From the NCBI GenBank assembly GCA_004322135.1, contig SCSG01000048.1, positions 1 to 46,218 of the forward strand: a stretch of 46,218 nucleotides of DNA, read 5' to 3'. The notes below the pieces were generated by a model. The model saw only the letters and a program-made list of their open reading frames with translations. It made no database searches and was not told the origin of the DNA. This stretch comes from Burkholderiaceae bacterium (lineage in GTDB: Bacteria > Pseudomonadota > Gammaproteobacteria > Burkholderiales > Burkholderiaceae_B). How positions within the stretch are numbered: the stretch's first letter is position 1; every line of letters starts with the position of its first letter. Positions 1-8,866 of the stretch are shown one piece after another. The translations under genes and the position numbers were made by a program.

Positions 1-14
1 ATTGATTAATCAAT
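1..14. promoter_or_regulatory. perfect 14-bp palindrome, possible operator
   Basis: The first 14 bases, ATTGATTAATCAAT, are a perfect AT-rich palindrome in an otherwise GC-rich window. It lies about 210 bp upstream of the molybdenum hydroxylase operon. AT-rich palindromes of this size are common binding sites for dimeric regulators such as MarR or GntR types. No regulator gene is visible here; it could lie beyond the left edge. The role is an inference from symmetry and position only. Confidence 0.3.
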
Positions 15-226
15 TTAATGAAGACAGAATGCCAGAGTTCAAGCAATATTCAACGGGTTCTTCAAAAGCAAATAGTTGCTTACAGTAACCTGCGGCGCCC
101 CTGCAGGCAAACCGGCTTTCGTTGCATGAGTGGTTCGCGATGGATAGCGCAAGATGTTACCGGGTGCCACGTCCTGCAGTCCACGCATGAGCCGATTTGC
201 AGGCAAACACAATAGTGAGATTCGCC

Positions 227-2572
227 ATGAGCAATATAGCCGAAGTCAATGCGGCGGAAAGCGCGACGTCAAAGTACGCCACTTTGGGCAAAGAGATCCC
301 TCAGGTCAATCACCGTGCGAAAGTCCTGGGCCGGGCGCAGTATGCGGGCGATCTGAAGCAGCCTGGCATGCTTCACGGGGCGATCTTGCGCAGCCCGTAC
401 GCGCATGCCCGCATTGTAAGCATCGACACCTCTGCGGCGCGGGCCTTGCCTGGCGTGAAGGCTGTACTCACCGGTGACGACGCGCCCGCCAAGCCATGGG
501 GCGGAGGCCCCGCCAAAGAACGCTACGTTCTTGCTAGAGGCGTGGTGCGTTTTGCTGGCGAGGAAGTTGCCGCAGTGGCCGCGACATCCGAAGATATTGC
601 ACGCGACGCGCTGGATCTGATCCGGGTCGAGTACGAAGAGCTGCCTCCTGTCCTGACGACCGAACAGGCGCTGCTGCCTGAGGCGCAAACCGTTCATCCT
701 GGTCGCGAAAACAATATTGCCCACGAAATCAAGTTTCATCGCGGTGATGTGGACGCCGCCTTTGCAAGCGCCGATCTTGTGTACGAAGCCACTTATCGCA
801 CGTCGCCGCAGTATCCGGGATATCTGGAGCCGATGGTTTCGGTTGCTGCCCTTGAGTCCAATGATCGTCTTCATGTCTGGACATCCACACAAACGGTCTT
901 TTTGGCGCGTTCGCGAATAGCCAAGGCGCTGGAACTGCCCATCTCTTCGGTGCGCGTCACGCAGCAGACCACAGGGGGCGGGTTTGGCGGCAAGATTGTG
1001 GAAGACGACAATCAACTGGTTGCGGGCCTCCTGGCCCTGCGCACCCGGCGTCCCGTGCGGCTGCTCAATAATCGGCTGGAAGATTTTTTGTCCTGTTGCA
1101 CGAGTGTGCCAGAGCAAATCACGCTGAAGTTGGGCATGACCCGCGACGGAATCATCGTTGCCAAGGACGTTCACATAGTTGCCGACTGCGGTGCGTATTC
1201 AGGCTTGTCGGGTGAAGTCATGCACGTCAGTGCCATGCGCAGCGACAATATGTACCGGCACAAGAACGTGCGGTGCGATGCCTTGCTGGTGCACACCAAT
1301 ACGCCGCCGCATGGCGCGTTCCGGGGCTTTGGCGGTTCACAGATGTTGTTTGCCCTGAATAGCCACATCGACACGATGGCGCGCGAGCTGAACCTGGATC
1401 CCGCAGTGGTTCACGAGCGCAATGCCATAGGTCTGGGCGAAACGTCGGTGCATGGATGGCAGATCCGAAGCACCGGTTTCAAGGAATGCATTGCCCATGC
1501 CACCAAAGCCATCGATTGGACGACCAAGCGCGCTGCGCCGCGCGGCACGGGTGTACGACGGCGTGGGGTTGGCCTGGCGGCAGCCATGCACGTTTGTGGC
1601 AACCGAACCATGGGTAACTGGGATGGCTCCACCGTCATGCTCAAGCTCAATGAAGACGGAGGCATTACAGCGCACAGCGGCGAATGCGATATGGGCCAGG
1701 GGGCAATGACCATGATTACCCAGATCGTTGCGAACGAGTTCAAGGTGCCGCTGTCGCAGGTCTGCCTGCTTCCCCCCGATACCGACAGCGCTCCATTTGC
1801 GCTGGGGTCCTTTGCTTCCCGGGTAACGATGTCGGCAGGTAACGCCGCTATCCGGGCAAGCCGGGCCGTGCATGCCAAGCTTTTTGCCCTTGCTGCCGAA
1901 CTGCTCGAGGCGTCTGCCGATGACCTGGAGTTAATCGATGGCGGTGGCGTGCAGATACGCGGTACGGATCGGCGGCTGACGCTTGCCGACCTGGCCAGGG
2001 AGCATATCTGGCGCCACGGGGGTGAGAACCTGCAGGTCAGCGAGACGTGGGATCCGCCCACTGTGCAACCCGATGCCGATCTTTATGGAGATTGTGCGCC
2101 CACCCATTCCTTTGCCGCGCAAGCCGTCGAGGTGGAGGTGGATATTGAAACGGGGCAGGTTACGGTACTCGACAGCTTTTTGTCGGACGACCTGGGCAGA
2201 GCCCTGAATCTGAACGCCGTGCATGGGCAGGCCAATGGCGGTTGTACCCAGGCGATAGGTTGGGCCCTGTACGAGAGTCTGCAGCTTGAAGACGCCCGCA
2301 TCGTCAACGGTAACTTCGCCGATTACACGATGGCTACCGCCGAGTCCGTGCCGATGTTGCGTGGTGATTTCATAGAGACCATGGATCCCGTTGGTCCGTA
2401 TGGTGCCAAGGCGTCGAGTGAAACGGCCATCCTGATGGCTGCCCCAGCTATTGCCAACGCCGTGTACGACGCGGTGGGTATCCGTGTTCGAGATTTGCCG
2501 ATCACGCCCGAGAAGGTGCTTGCCGCGTTGCGGGCCAGGAAAGAACAGCAGGGAGGTGCTGCCAATGCGTGA
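227..2572 (+). CDS. xanthine dehydrogenase-family molybdopterin-binding subunit (CoxL-like)
   Basis: Large subunit of a three-part molybdenum hydroxylase, about 781 aa, which hydroxylates a small (often aromatic or N-heterocyclic) substrate using water as oxygen source. An N-terminal aldehyde oxidase/xanthine dehydrogenase a/b hammerhead domain precedes the Mo-pterin domains. Visible motifs are GGGFGGK near residue 249, RGFGGSQ near 364, and a C-terminal stretch GPYGAKASSETA holding the expected catalytic Glu near residue 732. The usual GVGE around that Glu is replaced by ASSE. There is no signal peptide, so it is cytoplasmic. The ATG at 227 was preferred over an in-frame TTG at 197, although neither has a strong ribosome site. 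The 3' end overlaps the FAD subunit by 8 bp, so the subunits are probably co-translated. The substrate cannot be read from sequence; it is not a clear carbon monoxide dehydrogenase. Confidence 0.9.
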   Translation: MSNIAEVNAAESATSKYATLGKEIPQVNHRAKVLGRAQYAGDLKQPGMLHGAILRSPYAHARIVSIDTSAARALPGVKAVLTGDDAPAKPWGGGPAKERYVLARGVVRFAGEEVAAVAATSEDIARDALDLIRVEYEELPPVLTTEQALLPEAQTVHPGRENNIAHEIKFHRGDVDAAFASADLVYEATYRTSPQYPGYLEPMVSVAALESNDRLHVWTSTQTVFLARSRIAKALELPISSVRVTQQTTGGGFGGKIVEDDNQLVAGLLALRTRRPVRLLNNRLEDFLSCCTSVPEQITLKLGMTRDGIIVAKDVHIVADCGAYSGLSGEVMHVSAMRSDNMYRHKNVRCDALLVHTNTPPHGAFRGFGGSQMLFALNSHIDTMARELNLDPAVVHERNAIGLGETSVHGWQIRSTGFKECIAHATKAIDWTTKRAAPRGTGVRRRGVGLAAAMHVCGNRTMGNWDGSTVMLKLNEDGGITAHSGECDMGQGAMTMITQIVANEFKVPLSQVCLLPPDTDSAPFALGSFASRVTMSAGNAAIRASRAVHAKLFALAAELLEASADDLELIDGGGVQIRGTDRRLTLADLAREHIWRHGGENLQVSETWDPPTVQPDADLYGDCAPTHSFAAQAVEVEVDIETGQVTVLDSFLSDDLGRALNLNAVHGQANGGCTQAIGWALYESLQLEDARIVNGNFADYTMATAESVPMLRGDFIETMDPVGPYGAKASSETAILMAAPAIANAVYDAVGIRVRDLPITPEKVLAALRARKEQQGGAANA

Positions 2573-3449
2573 CTTTGATTATCTGGAGCCGACTTCTGTT
2601 GAAGAGGCCAGCCGCATGCTCGCCGAGCTGGGGGATGAAGAGGTACGGATTATTGCTGGCGGCACGGCGTTGATTCTTACGCTGCGTCAGCGGATGGTGA
2701 AGCCCACGCACCTGCTGTCCATTGCGAAGATCGACCGCCTGCGTGGTATTGATTTTGACGAGAAATCGGGCCTGCGTATTGGGGCGCTGGCACGTCATGC
2801 AGACGTGGCACGCTCGGCCGTCGTTCGTCAGCATTTTCCCATACTGGCCAGCATGGCTGGGCGCGTGGCCAACCCCCAGGTGCGCAATCAGGGGACCATC
2901 GGCGGCAACCTCTGCTACGGTGATCCATCTACCGATCCTCCCGGTTGCCTGCTTGCACTGGATGCGACCGTGGTACTGGGCAGTACGCGTGGCGAGCGGA
3001 CCATGCCTCTGGGCGAATTCATCGTGGATTACTTCGAAACTGCGCTCGAGCCCGATGAGATCCTCGTCGAAATCCGCGTGCCTGCGCTGGCTGCGGGGAC
3101 GACGGGGGTGTATAGCCGCTTTCTGCGTACGGCGGCCGAACATCGCCCGCTGGTAAGCGTGGCCCTGGTGGCCCGGCGTGAAGGGGCGTCCTGTCGCGGC
3201 GCGCGCCTGGCGGTCGGCGCATCCACTCCCATACCCATGCGGTTGCGACGCGCTGAAGAGTTTCTTCAGGGGCGCGTCGTCGACCCGGCGGTTGCCGCCG
3301 AGGTGGCGAACATGGTGGCACAGGACATCGAGCCTTTGTCTGATTCGCGTGGCAGCGGCGATTTCCGGCGCGACATGGTGCGTGCCGTAGCCCGGCGCAC
3401 CGTCTGTGAATTGTTTGGGCTCTCTATAGACGAAGGAGTACCCGCATGA
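2565..3449 (+). CDS. FAD-binding subunit of molybdenum hydroxylase (CoxM-like)
   Basis: Medium subunit, about 294 aa, carrying the FAD that passes electrons from the iron-sulfur clusters to the final acceptor. The N-terminal FAD-binding domain shows IAGGTAL near residue 30 and TIGGNLCYGDPSTD near residue 110, both typical of the CoxM/XdhB/CutM family. A C-terminal CO dehydrogenase flavoprotein domain follows. The start is the ATG at 2565, 8 bp inside the end of the large subunit, with a GGGAGG ribosome site at 2551. Its last codons overlap the 2Fe-2S subunit start by 4 bp. Length and motif order are normal for the family. Confidence 0.92.
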   Translation: MRDFDYLEPTSVEEASRMLAELGDEEVRIIAGGTALILTLRQRMVKPTHLLSIAKIDRLRGIDFDEKSGLRIGALARHADVARSAVVRQHFPILASMAGRVANPQVRNQGTIGGNLCYGDPSTDPPGCLLALDATVVLGSTRGERTMPLGEFIVDYFETALEPDEILVEIRVPALAAGTTGVYSRFLRTAAEHRPLVSVALVARREGASCRGARLAVGASTPIPMRLRRAEEFLQGRVVDPAVAAEVANMVAQDIEPLSDSRGSGDFRRDMVRAVARRTVCELFGLSIDEGVPA

Positions 3450-3925
3450 GCTCACATCGTATTGAATGCACCGTTAACGGCGAAGCACAAAGCGTTGAGG
3501 TTCCCGCAAGCCGGATGCTTTCGGACTTCTTGCGTGACGACCTGTATCTTACCGGCACCAAGCGGGGCTGCGAAACGGGCGTCTGTGGGGCATGCTCGGT
3601 GCTGCTCGATGGCGAAGTGGTCAAGTCCTGCCTGTTGCTGGCCGTACAGGTCAATGGACGTGAGATCACAACGGTCGAAGGCCTGGCTCAGGGTGACGAA
3701 CTGCACCCCTTGCAAAAAAGCTTTATGGAGTGTGGTGGACTGCAATGCGGCTATTGCACGCCCGGAATGATCATGGCCTCGTGCGACTTGCTCAAGAATA
3801 GTCCCACCCCCAGTATTGATGAGGTGCGTCGCGACCTTTCGGGCAATCTGTGCCGCTGTACGGGATATACCCAGATCGTTGAATCCATCATGCACGCCGC
3901 TGAAGAAATGAATCATGGAAATTGA
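3446..3925 (+). CDS. 2Fe-2S subunit of molybdenum hydroxylase (CoxS-like)
   Basis: Small electron-transfer subunit of 159 aa with two [2Fe-2S] clusters. The plant-type ferredoxin cluster is bound by Cys42, Cys47, Cys50 and Cys62 (GCETGVCGACSVLLDG). The second, all-helical domain has CGYC (Cys101, Cys104) and CRC (Cys136, Cys138) in NLCRCTGY. All eight ligands are present, so the subunit looks functional. The ATGA overlap with the FAD subunit gives translational coupling. Subunit order L-M-S is the reverse of some xanthine dehydrogenases but common in hydroxylases of Burkholderiales. Confidence 0.94.
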   Translation: MSSHRIECTVNGEAQSVEVPASRMLSDFLRDDLYLTGTKRGCETGVCGACSVLLDGEVVKSCLLLAVQVNGREITTVEGLAQGDELHPLQKSFMECGGLQCGYCTPGMIMASCDLLKNSPTPSIDEVRRDLSGNLCRCTGYTQIVESIMHAAEEMNHGN

Positions 3926-4724
3926 AAAAACGCTGGTTGTTTCCGCAGCGCGCGAGCAGGTGTGGGCATCGTTGATGGATCCGCACGTCATGACGAGTGC
4001 AGTGCCCGGGATGCAATCCATTGACGTCATCAGTCCGACTGAATACGTGGCGCTGATGAAAGTGAAGATATCCTTCGTTAGCGCGAAGTTCCAGTTGCGC
4101 ACTCGCATCGTCGAGCAGCGCGAGCCTGAATATCTGCGCGCGGAAGGCACCGGAGAAGACGCATCGGTGGCGAGTTCACTCAAACAGACAAGCGAAATTT
4201 TTCTGACTGATACTCCCGAAGGGCGGACCCAGTTGCGCATCAAGGTGAAGGTTGACTTGCTTGGGCGCCTTGGAACCTTTGGCCTGTCGGTCATGAAAAC
4301 CAAGGCCGACCGCATGTGGGATGAATTTGGCAAGAACCTTGCTGCACGGTTCGAAGGGGATGAGTCGTCTACTGTCGTGGGTGCGGGCGAACGCGCTGAC
4401 ACTAGCATGAAAGGCAAACCGGCGGACGCGCCCCGAGAGCTGCCTGCGTCTGCGGGGCCGGCCATTCCGGCCGCAATAGGTGCCACAGTTGTCCCATCGC
4501 CCACTGGCGGCGGCGCTGCGTCGGCCGATAAGGCGTCCAGCGGATGGCTGGCGCGCCTGTTTGGATACCGTCCATCGTCAGTCAGTCGAACCGTTGGATG
4601 TTCCGGCCGTGTCATTCGTGTCGAGATCCGGCAGATGGATCGCACTGTCACTGTTGAATGGCCAGTCGAAGCGGCAGGCCAGTGTCAGGACTGGATGCGC
4701 GAGCTGTTGACCCGTTCGGCGTAG
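3915..4724 (+). CDS. SRPBCC / CoxG-family protein
   Basis: A 269-aa protein whose first 150 residues form a CoxG-type SRPBCC (START-like) fold, starting MEIEKTLVVSAAREQVWASL and containing AVPGMQSID. In carbon monoxide dehydrogenase operons CoxG helps anchor the enzyme to the membrane; in other hydroxylase operons its role is unclear. After a linker rich in Ala, Pro and Gly (about 155-205) the C-terminus has a short hydrophobic-basic stretch, SGWLARLFGYRP, which could touch the membrane. It overlaps the 2Fe-2S subunit by 11 bp and closes the operon. The link with the hydroxylase is by family and position; its exact function here is not known. Confidence 0.8.
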   Translation: MEIEKTLVVSAAREQVWASLMDPHVMTSAVPGMQSIDVISPTEYVALMKVKISFVSAKFQLRTRIVEQREPEYLRAEGTGEDASVASSLKQTSEIFLTDTPEGRTQLRIKVKVDLLGRLGTFGLSVMKTKADRMWDEFGKNLAARFEGDESSTVVGAGERADTSMKGKPADAPRELPASAGPAIPAAIGATVVPSPTGGGAASADKASSGWLARLFGYRPSSVSRTVGCSGRVIRVEIRQMDRTVTVEWPVEAAGQCQDWMRELLTRSA

Positions 4725-4783
4725 TGCCCGGTTGGGTTGGTTGCAGGCTAATGAAGTACTCAATAACTCTTATTTTTTGGTAC

Positions 4784-4790
4784 TAAGGAG
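4784..4790 (+). promoter_or_regulatory. strong Shine-Dalgarno of the substrate-binding protein gene
   Basis: TAAGGAG, a near-complete match to the 16S anti-Shine-Dalgarno, ends 7 nt before the ATG at 4798. It is much stronger than the ribosome sites of the hydroxylase genes upstream. That fits the usual need to make more periplasmic binding protein than membrane components. Confidence 0.7.
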
Positions 4791-4797
4791 ATAGTCC

Positions 4798-5973
4798 ATG
4801 TTTAGACATACCTATAGCAATCGCGCCCTGCGATTTTTCAGTTGCGCCCTTGCCGCGGGAATTTTGGGCATGGGTGCTTCGGCTCAGGCGGCCGACATCA
4901 ATGTTGGCGTCATTTTGCCCCTGTCGGGCCCGATCGCCGCACAGGGCTTGAGTACTGTCAAGGGCATCAAGGCAGGTGTTCAGTACGAAAGCTCGGTCAA
5001 TGGCCACAAGCTTAATGTTGTGCAGCTGGACGACGCATCGAACCCTTCATTGTCGACTCGCGATGCTCACAAGCTGATCGACCAGGACAAGGTCGATGTC
5101 TTGATTGGTACGGGTGGTGTTCCTGGGGCTTTGGCTATTGCAACCGTGTCGCGTGAGGACAAGACGCCACTGGTTTCGTTTACGCCGATCAACCTGAAGG
5201 GGGAAGCTGCCACGTGGGCCGTGACCACGACACAATCCGGATTCACGATGGTCTCGGCGGTTGTTGACGAAATGAAGCGCAACGGCGTCAAGTCGGTTGG
5301 GTATATCGGTTTTTCGGACGCCTGGGGTGATGTCGCGTATGCCGCGCTGCAGAAGTACGCCAAAGAGAACGGAATCAAGGTTGTGGCCAATGAGCGCTAT
5401 GCGCGCGCTGACAATTCTGTAGCCGCTCAGGTGCTCAAGGTCATGGCGGCGAAGCCCGATGCCGTATTGGGTGGCGGGGCGGGTACGCCTGGCGCGCTGC
5501 CCTATATCGGGCTTCATGAGCGCGGCTACAAAGGAGCCATTTACGGTACGCATGCTCTTCTGAGCCCCGAGTTCGTGCACTTGGTTGGCGCGGCTGGTGA
5601 GGGGCTCATCGTTCCGACTGGCCCGGCTCTGGTTGGCAATCAGCTTTCCGCCAGCAATCCAAGCAAAGCAATTATCGATGCGTATCGCGCGGCTTACAAG
5701 AAAGCAAATGGTGAGGAGCCCAATGACGTGTTCTCCGCCTATGCTTTTGACGCCTGGCTGGTCGTCGCCAATGCGGCCAAGCGCGTGCCGGCGAATGTCG
5801 AACCGGGGACCCAGGCGTACCGTACCGCGCTGCGTGACGCGATCAAGTCAACTGCCAAGCTGGCAGGGACAGAAGGCGTTTTCAGCTTCAAGCCTGATGA
5901 CGTCTTCGGTACCGGCAAGGATTCGGTTGTGATCGTCAAGCTTCACAATGGCCAGTGGGTGCTGCAGCGCTGA
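4798..5973 (+). CDS. branched-chain amino acid-type ABC transporter substrate-binding protein
   Basis: Periplasmic solute receptor of 391 aa for a LivFGHMK-type importer. Residues 1-31 form a signal peptide (basic start, hydrophobic core, cleavage after ASAQA). The mature protein begins ADINVGVILPLSGPIAAQG, the standard opening of the peripl-BP type 6 family. These receptors bind amino acids but also many aromatic acids and other carboxylates, so the ligand cannot be named. The 73-bp gap after the CoxG-like gene and a strong TAAGGAG ribosome site suggest high expression from the same transcript or a local promoter. It is followed by both permeases and the ATPases. Confidence 0.93.
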   Translation: MFRHTYSNRALRFFSCALAAGILGMGASAQAADINVGVILPLSGPIAAQGLSTVKGIKAGVQYESSVNGHKLNVVQLDDASNPSLSTRDAHKLIDQDKVDVLIGTGGVPGALAIATVSREDKTPLVSFTPINLKGEAATWAVTTTQSGFTMVSAVVDEMKRNGVKSVGYIGFSDAWGDVAYAALQKYAKENGIKVVANERYARADNSVAAQVLKVMAAKPDAVLGGGAGTPGALPYIGLHERGYKGAIYGTHALLSPEFVHLVGAAGEGLIVPTGPALVGNQLSASNPSKAIIDAYRAAYKKANGEEPNDVFSAYAFDAWLVVANAAKRVPANVEPGTQAYRTALRDAIKSTAKLAGTEGVFSFKPDDVFGTGKDSVVIVKLHNGQWVLQR

Positions 5974-6038
5974 TGCGAACAGTTGTGGCCGGTGGCGCGG
6001 CTGCTCATTAGAAATAATCATTGACGGAATAACCCAGT

Positions 6039-7085
6039 ATGGACCCAACCATTGCGATGATATTGCTGACCGATGGTTTGGCATGGTCAGCCATCTATCT
6101 GATTGTCGGGCTTGGACTCGTCCTGATTTTTTCCGTGACGCGCGTCATATTTGTTCCGTTCGGCAGCATTGCGGTTTTTTCGGCACTCAGTCTGGGGGCC
6201 ATGGAATTAAGGCGGCTTCCTGCCGCGATCAACCTCATTGGCCTTTTCGTCGTTCTGGCGCTGCTTATGGAACTGGCACGCCTGTGGCGTCAGCATGCGT
6301 GGCGCGGGTTGCCGCGCGTATTGGCTTTCTGGGGGGTGGCGCCGTTGCTGCCTTGCGCGCTGGCAGCCTGGGCCACGACCCAGCATTCCGAGCTTCTGCG
6401 GGTGCTGGCGGCCGTGCTCCTGGCTGTCCCCATGGGGCCGCTGATCGAGCGCATCGCCCTGCGGCCTGTAGCACGCGCATCGGTACTCTCGCTGCTTATC
6501 GTTGCGCTGGTTCTTGATCTGGTTCTGTCGGGGCTGGGGCTGTTGTGGTTTGGCCCGGAGGGCCTGCGCACGAAGGCGGCGCTGGACGGCTCCGTTGCCC
6601 TGTCGTCGAGCCTGACCATTAATTATCAGACCCTGCTGACCATTGCCGTGGCGTTTGCCCTGGCACTGTTGTTTTATGTGGGCTTTCAGCGAACCAGAAT
6701 GGGCAAGGTGTTGCACGCCACCGCGTCCAACCCGACGGGCGCGCGCCTCGTAGGAATTCGTCCGGCATTCACGGCTTCGATCGCGCACATGATCGCGGCG
6801 CTGCTTGCAGGCATTGTCGGGGTGCTTATTTCGCCAGTGGCGACTGTTTATTACGACAGCGGGCTGATACTGACGCTCAAGGCTTTTGTTGCCGCGATTA
6901 TCGGCGGGTTGGTCAGTTATCCGCTGACGGCGTTGGGTGCCCTGCTGGTGGGCGTATCGGAAAGCTTCGCGTCATTCTGGAACAGTGGTCTGAAGGACGC
7001 CATTGTGTTCGGACTCTTGATTCCAATTCTTGTGATCCGTTCGGGCCTGGTCGCTCATCACGACGAAGAGGAGGGTGACGAATGA
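6039..7085 (+). CDS. branched-chain amino acid-type ABC transporter permease (LivH-like)
   Basis: Inner-membrane permease of 348 aa with about eight hydrophobic segments. The conserved LivH region GFQRTRMGKVLHATASNPTG (the cytoplasmic loop that contacts the ATPase) lies near residue 210. It is longer than the usual 290 aa, because of a roughly 50-residue insertion with extra hydrophobic segments after residue 60. The last residues are acidic (HHDEEEGDE). It overlaps the next gene by 4 bp (ATGA), so the two permeases are probably co-translated in equal amounts. The substrate is unknown. Confidence 0.9.
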   Translation: MDPTIAMILLTDGLAWSAIYLIVGLGLVLIFSVTRVIFVPFGSIAVFSALSLGAMELRRLPAAINLIGLFVVLALLMELARLWRQHAWRGLPRVLAFWGVAPLLPCALAAWATTQHSELLRVLAAVLLAVPMGPLIERIALRPVARASVLSLLIVALVLDLVLSGLGLLWFGPEGLRTKAALDGSVALSSSLTINYQTLLTIAVAFALALLFYVGFQRTRMGKVLHATASNPTGARLVGIRPAFTASIAHMIAALLAGIVGVLISPVATVYYDSGLILTLKAFVAAIIGGLVSYPLTALGALLVGVSESFASFWNSGLKDAIVFGLLIPILVIRSGLVAHHDEEEGDE

Positions 7086-8866
7086 ACCAACGAATTCGGG
7101 CATTCGCGATCCCGCTAGTCCTGTTATTGCTGATCATTGTCGTGCCGCAATTGCTCGGCAAGTTTTATGTAGCACTGCTTAACGACATTGGTATCGCAGC
7201 ATTGGTCGTGCTCGGGCTGGTCCTCGTGTCGGGTATCGGTGGCGCGCTTTCATTCGGGCAGGCGGCTTTTGTGGGTATTGCCGCCTATACGACAGCGTGG
7301 CTTACGACGTCGCAGGCGCTGTCTCCCTGGATGGGTCTGCCGCTTGCGTTGCTGTTCACCTGTGGCAGCGCCTGGATACTTGGCGGCCTTACCATGCGGC
7401 TGGGTGGGCATTACCTTGCACTGAGCACGATAGCGTGGGGGCTGGCTGTGCCTATCGTTTTTGCCAATAGCCCCGCACTGGGTAGTCATTCGGGCATCGA
7501 TGGCATTCCGCCGATCCAGATTGGCCCCTGGGTGCTCGATCAGTCACGCAGCGTATTCACCCTGATCTGGCTCATCGTGTTTTGCGGTGGCTGGTTTGCC
7601 TACAACCTGTTGCGGTCACGAACCGGCCGCAGTGTGCGCGCTGTACGGGGTGGGAAAGTGCTGCTGGCCAGTTTTGGCGCAGACGCCTTTCGCGTGCGCC
7701 TGATGCTTTTTGTCGTCGCTTCTTTCTATGCGGGGACGGCAGGCTGGCTCTATGCGCACACGAATCGCTTCGTCAGTGCCGCGCCGTTTTCGCTGCACGC
7801 CAGTATTGATTACGTCTTCATGATGGTTGTGGGCGGGATGACCCAATTGGGGGGCGCGCTGTTGGGGTCTGCGCTGTATATCGGTCTGAACAGCCAGTTG
7901 CAGGACCTCTTGGCTGCCATTACGAGTCGCGGTGCACAGGTCAATTCACTGATTTTCGCCCTATTGTTTCTGCTGATTCTCGAGCGCGCGCCCGGAGGAA
8001 TAGGCAGACCGCTGGCCCGTCTGCTGTCGCGCATGCAGCCACGCGCGAAGCCGCCTGCTCTTTTATCGTCGTCATCGAAACTCGTCCACCGTATCATGCC
8101 GGCCAAGGGAAGCCAGGTGCTCAGCGTCGATAACGCTGTCAAGCGCTTTGGCGGCCTGGTGGCCGTCAATGAGGTCAGCTTCGACATCAGGGCGGGTGAA
8201 ATCGTTGGCCTGATAGGCCCGAACGGTGCGGGGAAATCGACGATGTTCAATCTGCTGACCGGCACGTTGCCCCTTTCGGAAGGGACGGTGCGATTCCTGG
8301 ATGCGCCGATTACGAGGCTGTCCCAGCGCGAGATTGCATTGCGCGGTGTGGCACGCACGTTTCAGCACGTGAAGCTGCGGCCTGCCATGACGTTGCTTGA
8401 GAACGTGGCGCTTGGTGCGCACGCGCGAGGCCATTGTGGCCTGTGGCGTGGTGGGTTGCGCCTTGACCGCGAGGAAGAGGCACGTATCATGGCTGAAGCG
8501 ATGCGGCAGCTTGCGCGTGTCGGCCTTGCCGATCGGGCGTATGAGCTGGCTGGCAGCCTGCCTCTGGGAACCCAGCGCCTGCTTGAGATTGCGCGGGCAC
8601 TTGCCGCAGATCCTGTGCTGATCATGCTGGATGAGCCCGCTGCGGGATTGCGTCTGCTCGAGAAGCAGGCCTTGGCCCGCCTGCTGGACACGCTGCGCTC
8701 CGAAGGAGTGACTGTTCTGATCGTGGAGCACGACATGGAATTCGTCATGAGTCTGGTGGATCGCCTGGTGGTCATGAACTTCGGCAGCAAAATTTCCGAA
8801 GGCAAACCCGAGGAAGTCCGTGCCGACCCGAACGTACAGGCGGCCTACCTGGGGAGTGAGGCATGA
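7082..8866 (+). CDS. fused ABC permease-ATPase (LivM-LivG)
   Basis: A 594-aa fusion of the second permease with an ABC ATPase. Residues 1-320 are LivM-like, with GGALSFGQAAFVGIAAY near 60 and a series of membrane segments. A basic, Ser/Pro-rich linker (about 320-345) leads to the ATPase. The ATPase has Walker A GPNGAGKST near residue 380, a degenerate signature LPLGTQRLLEIARAL near 500, and Walker B VLIMLDEPAAGL near 517, followed by the switch His in EHD. The degenerate signature is normal for LivG. LivM-LivG fusions are known in Burkholderiales. 4-bp overlaps join it to both neighbours. Confidence 0.92.
   Translation: MNQRIRAFAIPLVLLLLIIVVPQLLGKFYVALLNDIGIAALVVLGLVLVSGIGGALSFGQAAFVGIAAYTTAWLTTSQALSPWMGLPLALLFTCGSAWILGGLTMRLGGHYLALSTIAWGLAVPIVFANSPALGSHSGIDGIPPIQIGPWVLDQSRSVFTLIWLIVFCGGWFAYNLLRSRTGRSVRAVRGGKVLLASFGADAFRVRLMLFVVASFYAGTAGWLYAHTNRFVSAAPFSLHASIDYVFMMVVGGMTQLGGALLGSALYIGLNSQLQDLLAAITSRGAQVNSLIFALLFLLILERAPGGIGRPLARLLSRMQPRAKPPALLSSSSKLVHRIMPAKGSQVLSVDNAVKRFGGLVAVNEVSFDIRAGEIVGLIGPNGAGKSTMFNLLTGTLPLSEGTVRFLDAPITRLSQREIALRGVARTFQHVKLRPAMTLLENVALGAHARGHCGLWRGGLRLDREEEARIMAEAMRQLARVGLADRAYELAGSLPLGTQRLLEIARALAADPVLIMLDEPAAGLRLLEKQALARLLDTLRSEGVTVLIVEHDMEFVMSLVDRLVVMNFGSKISEGKPEEVRADPNVQAAYLGSEA

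Noticed and set aside
269-1174. Minus-strand open frame opposite the molybdenum hydroxylase
   Set aside because: The plus-strand gene has full family motifs and a coupled operon; the antisense frame has no recognisable domain.
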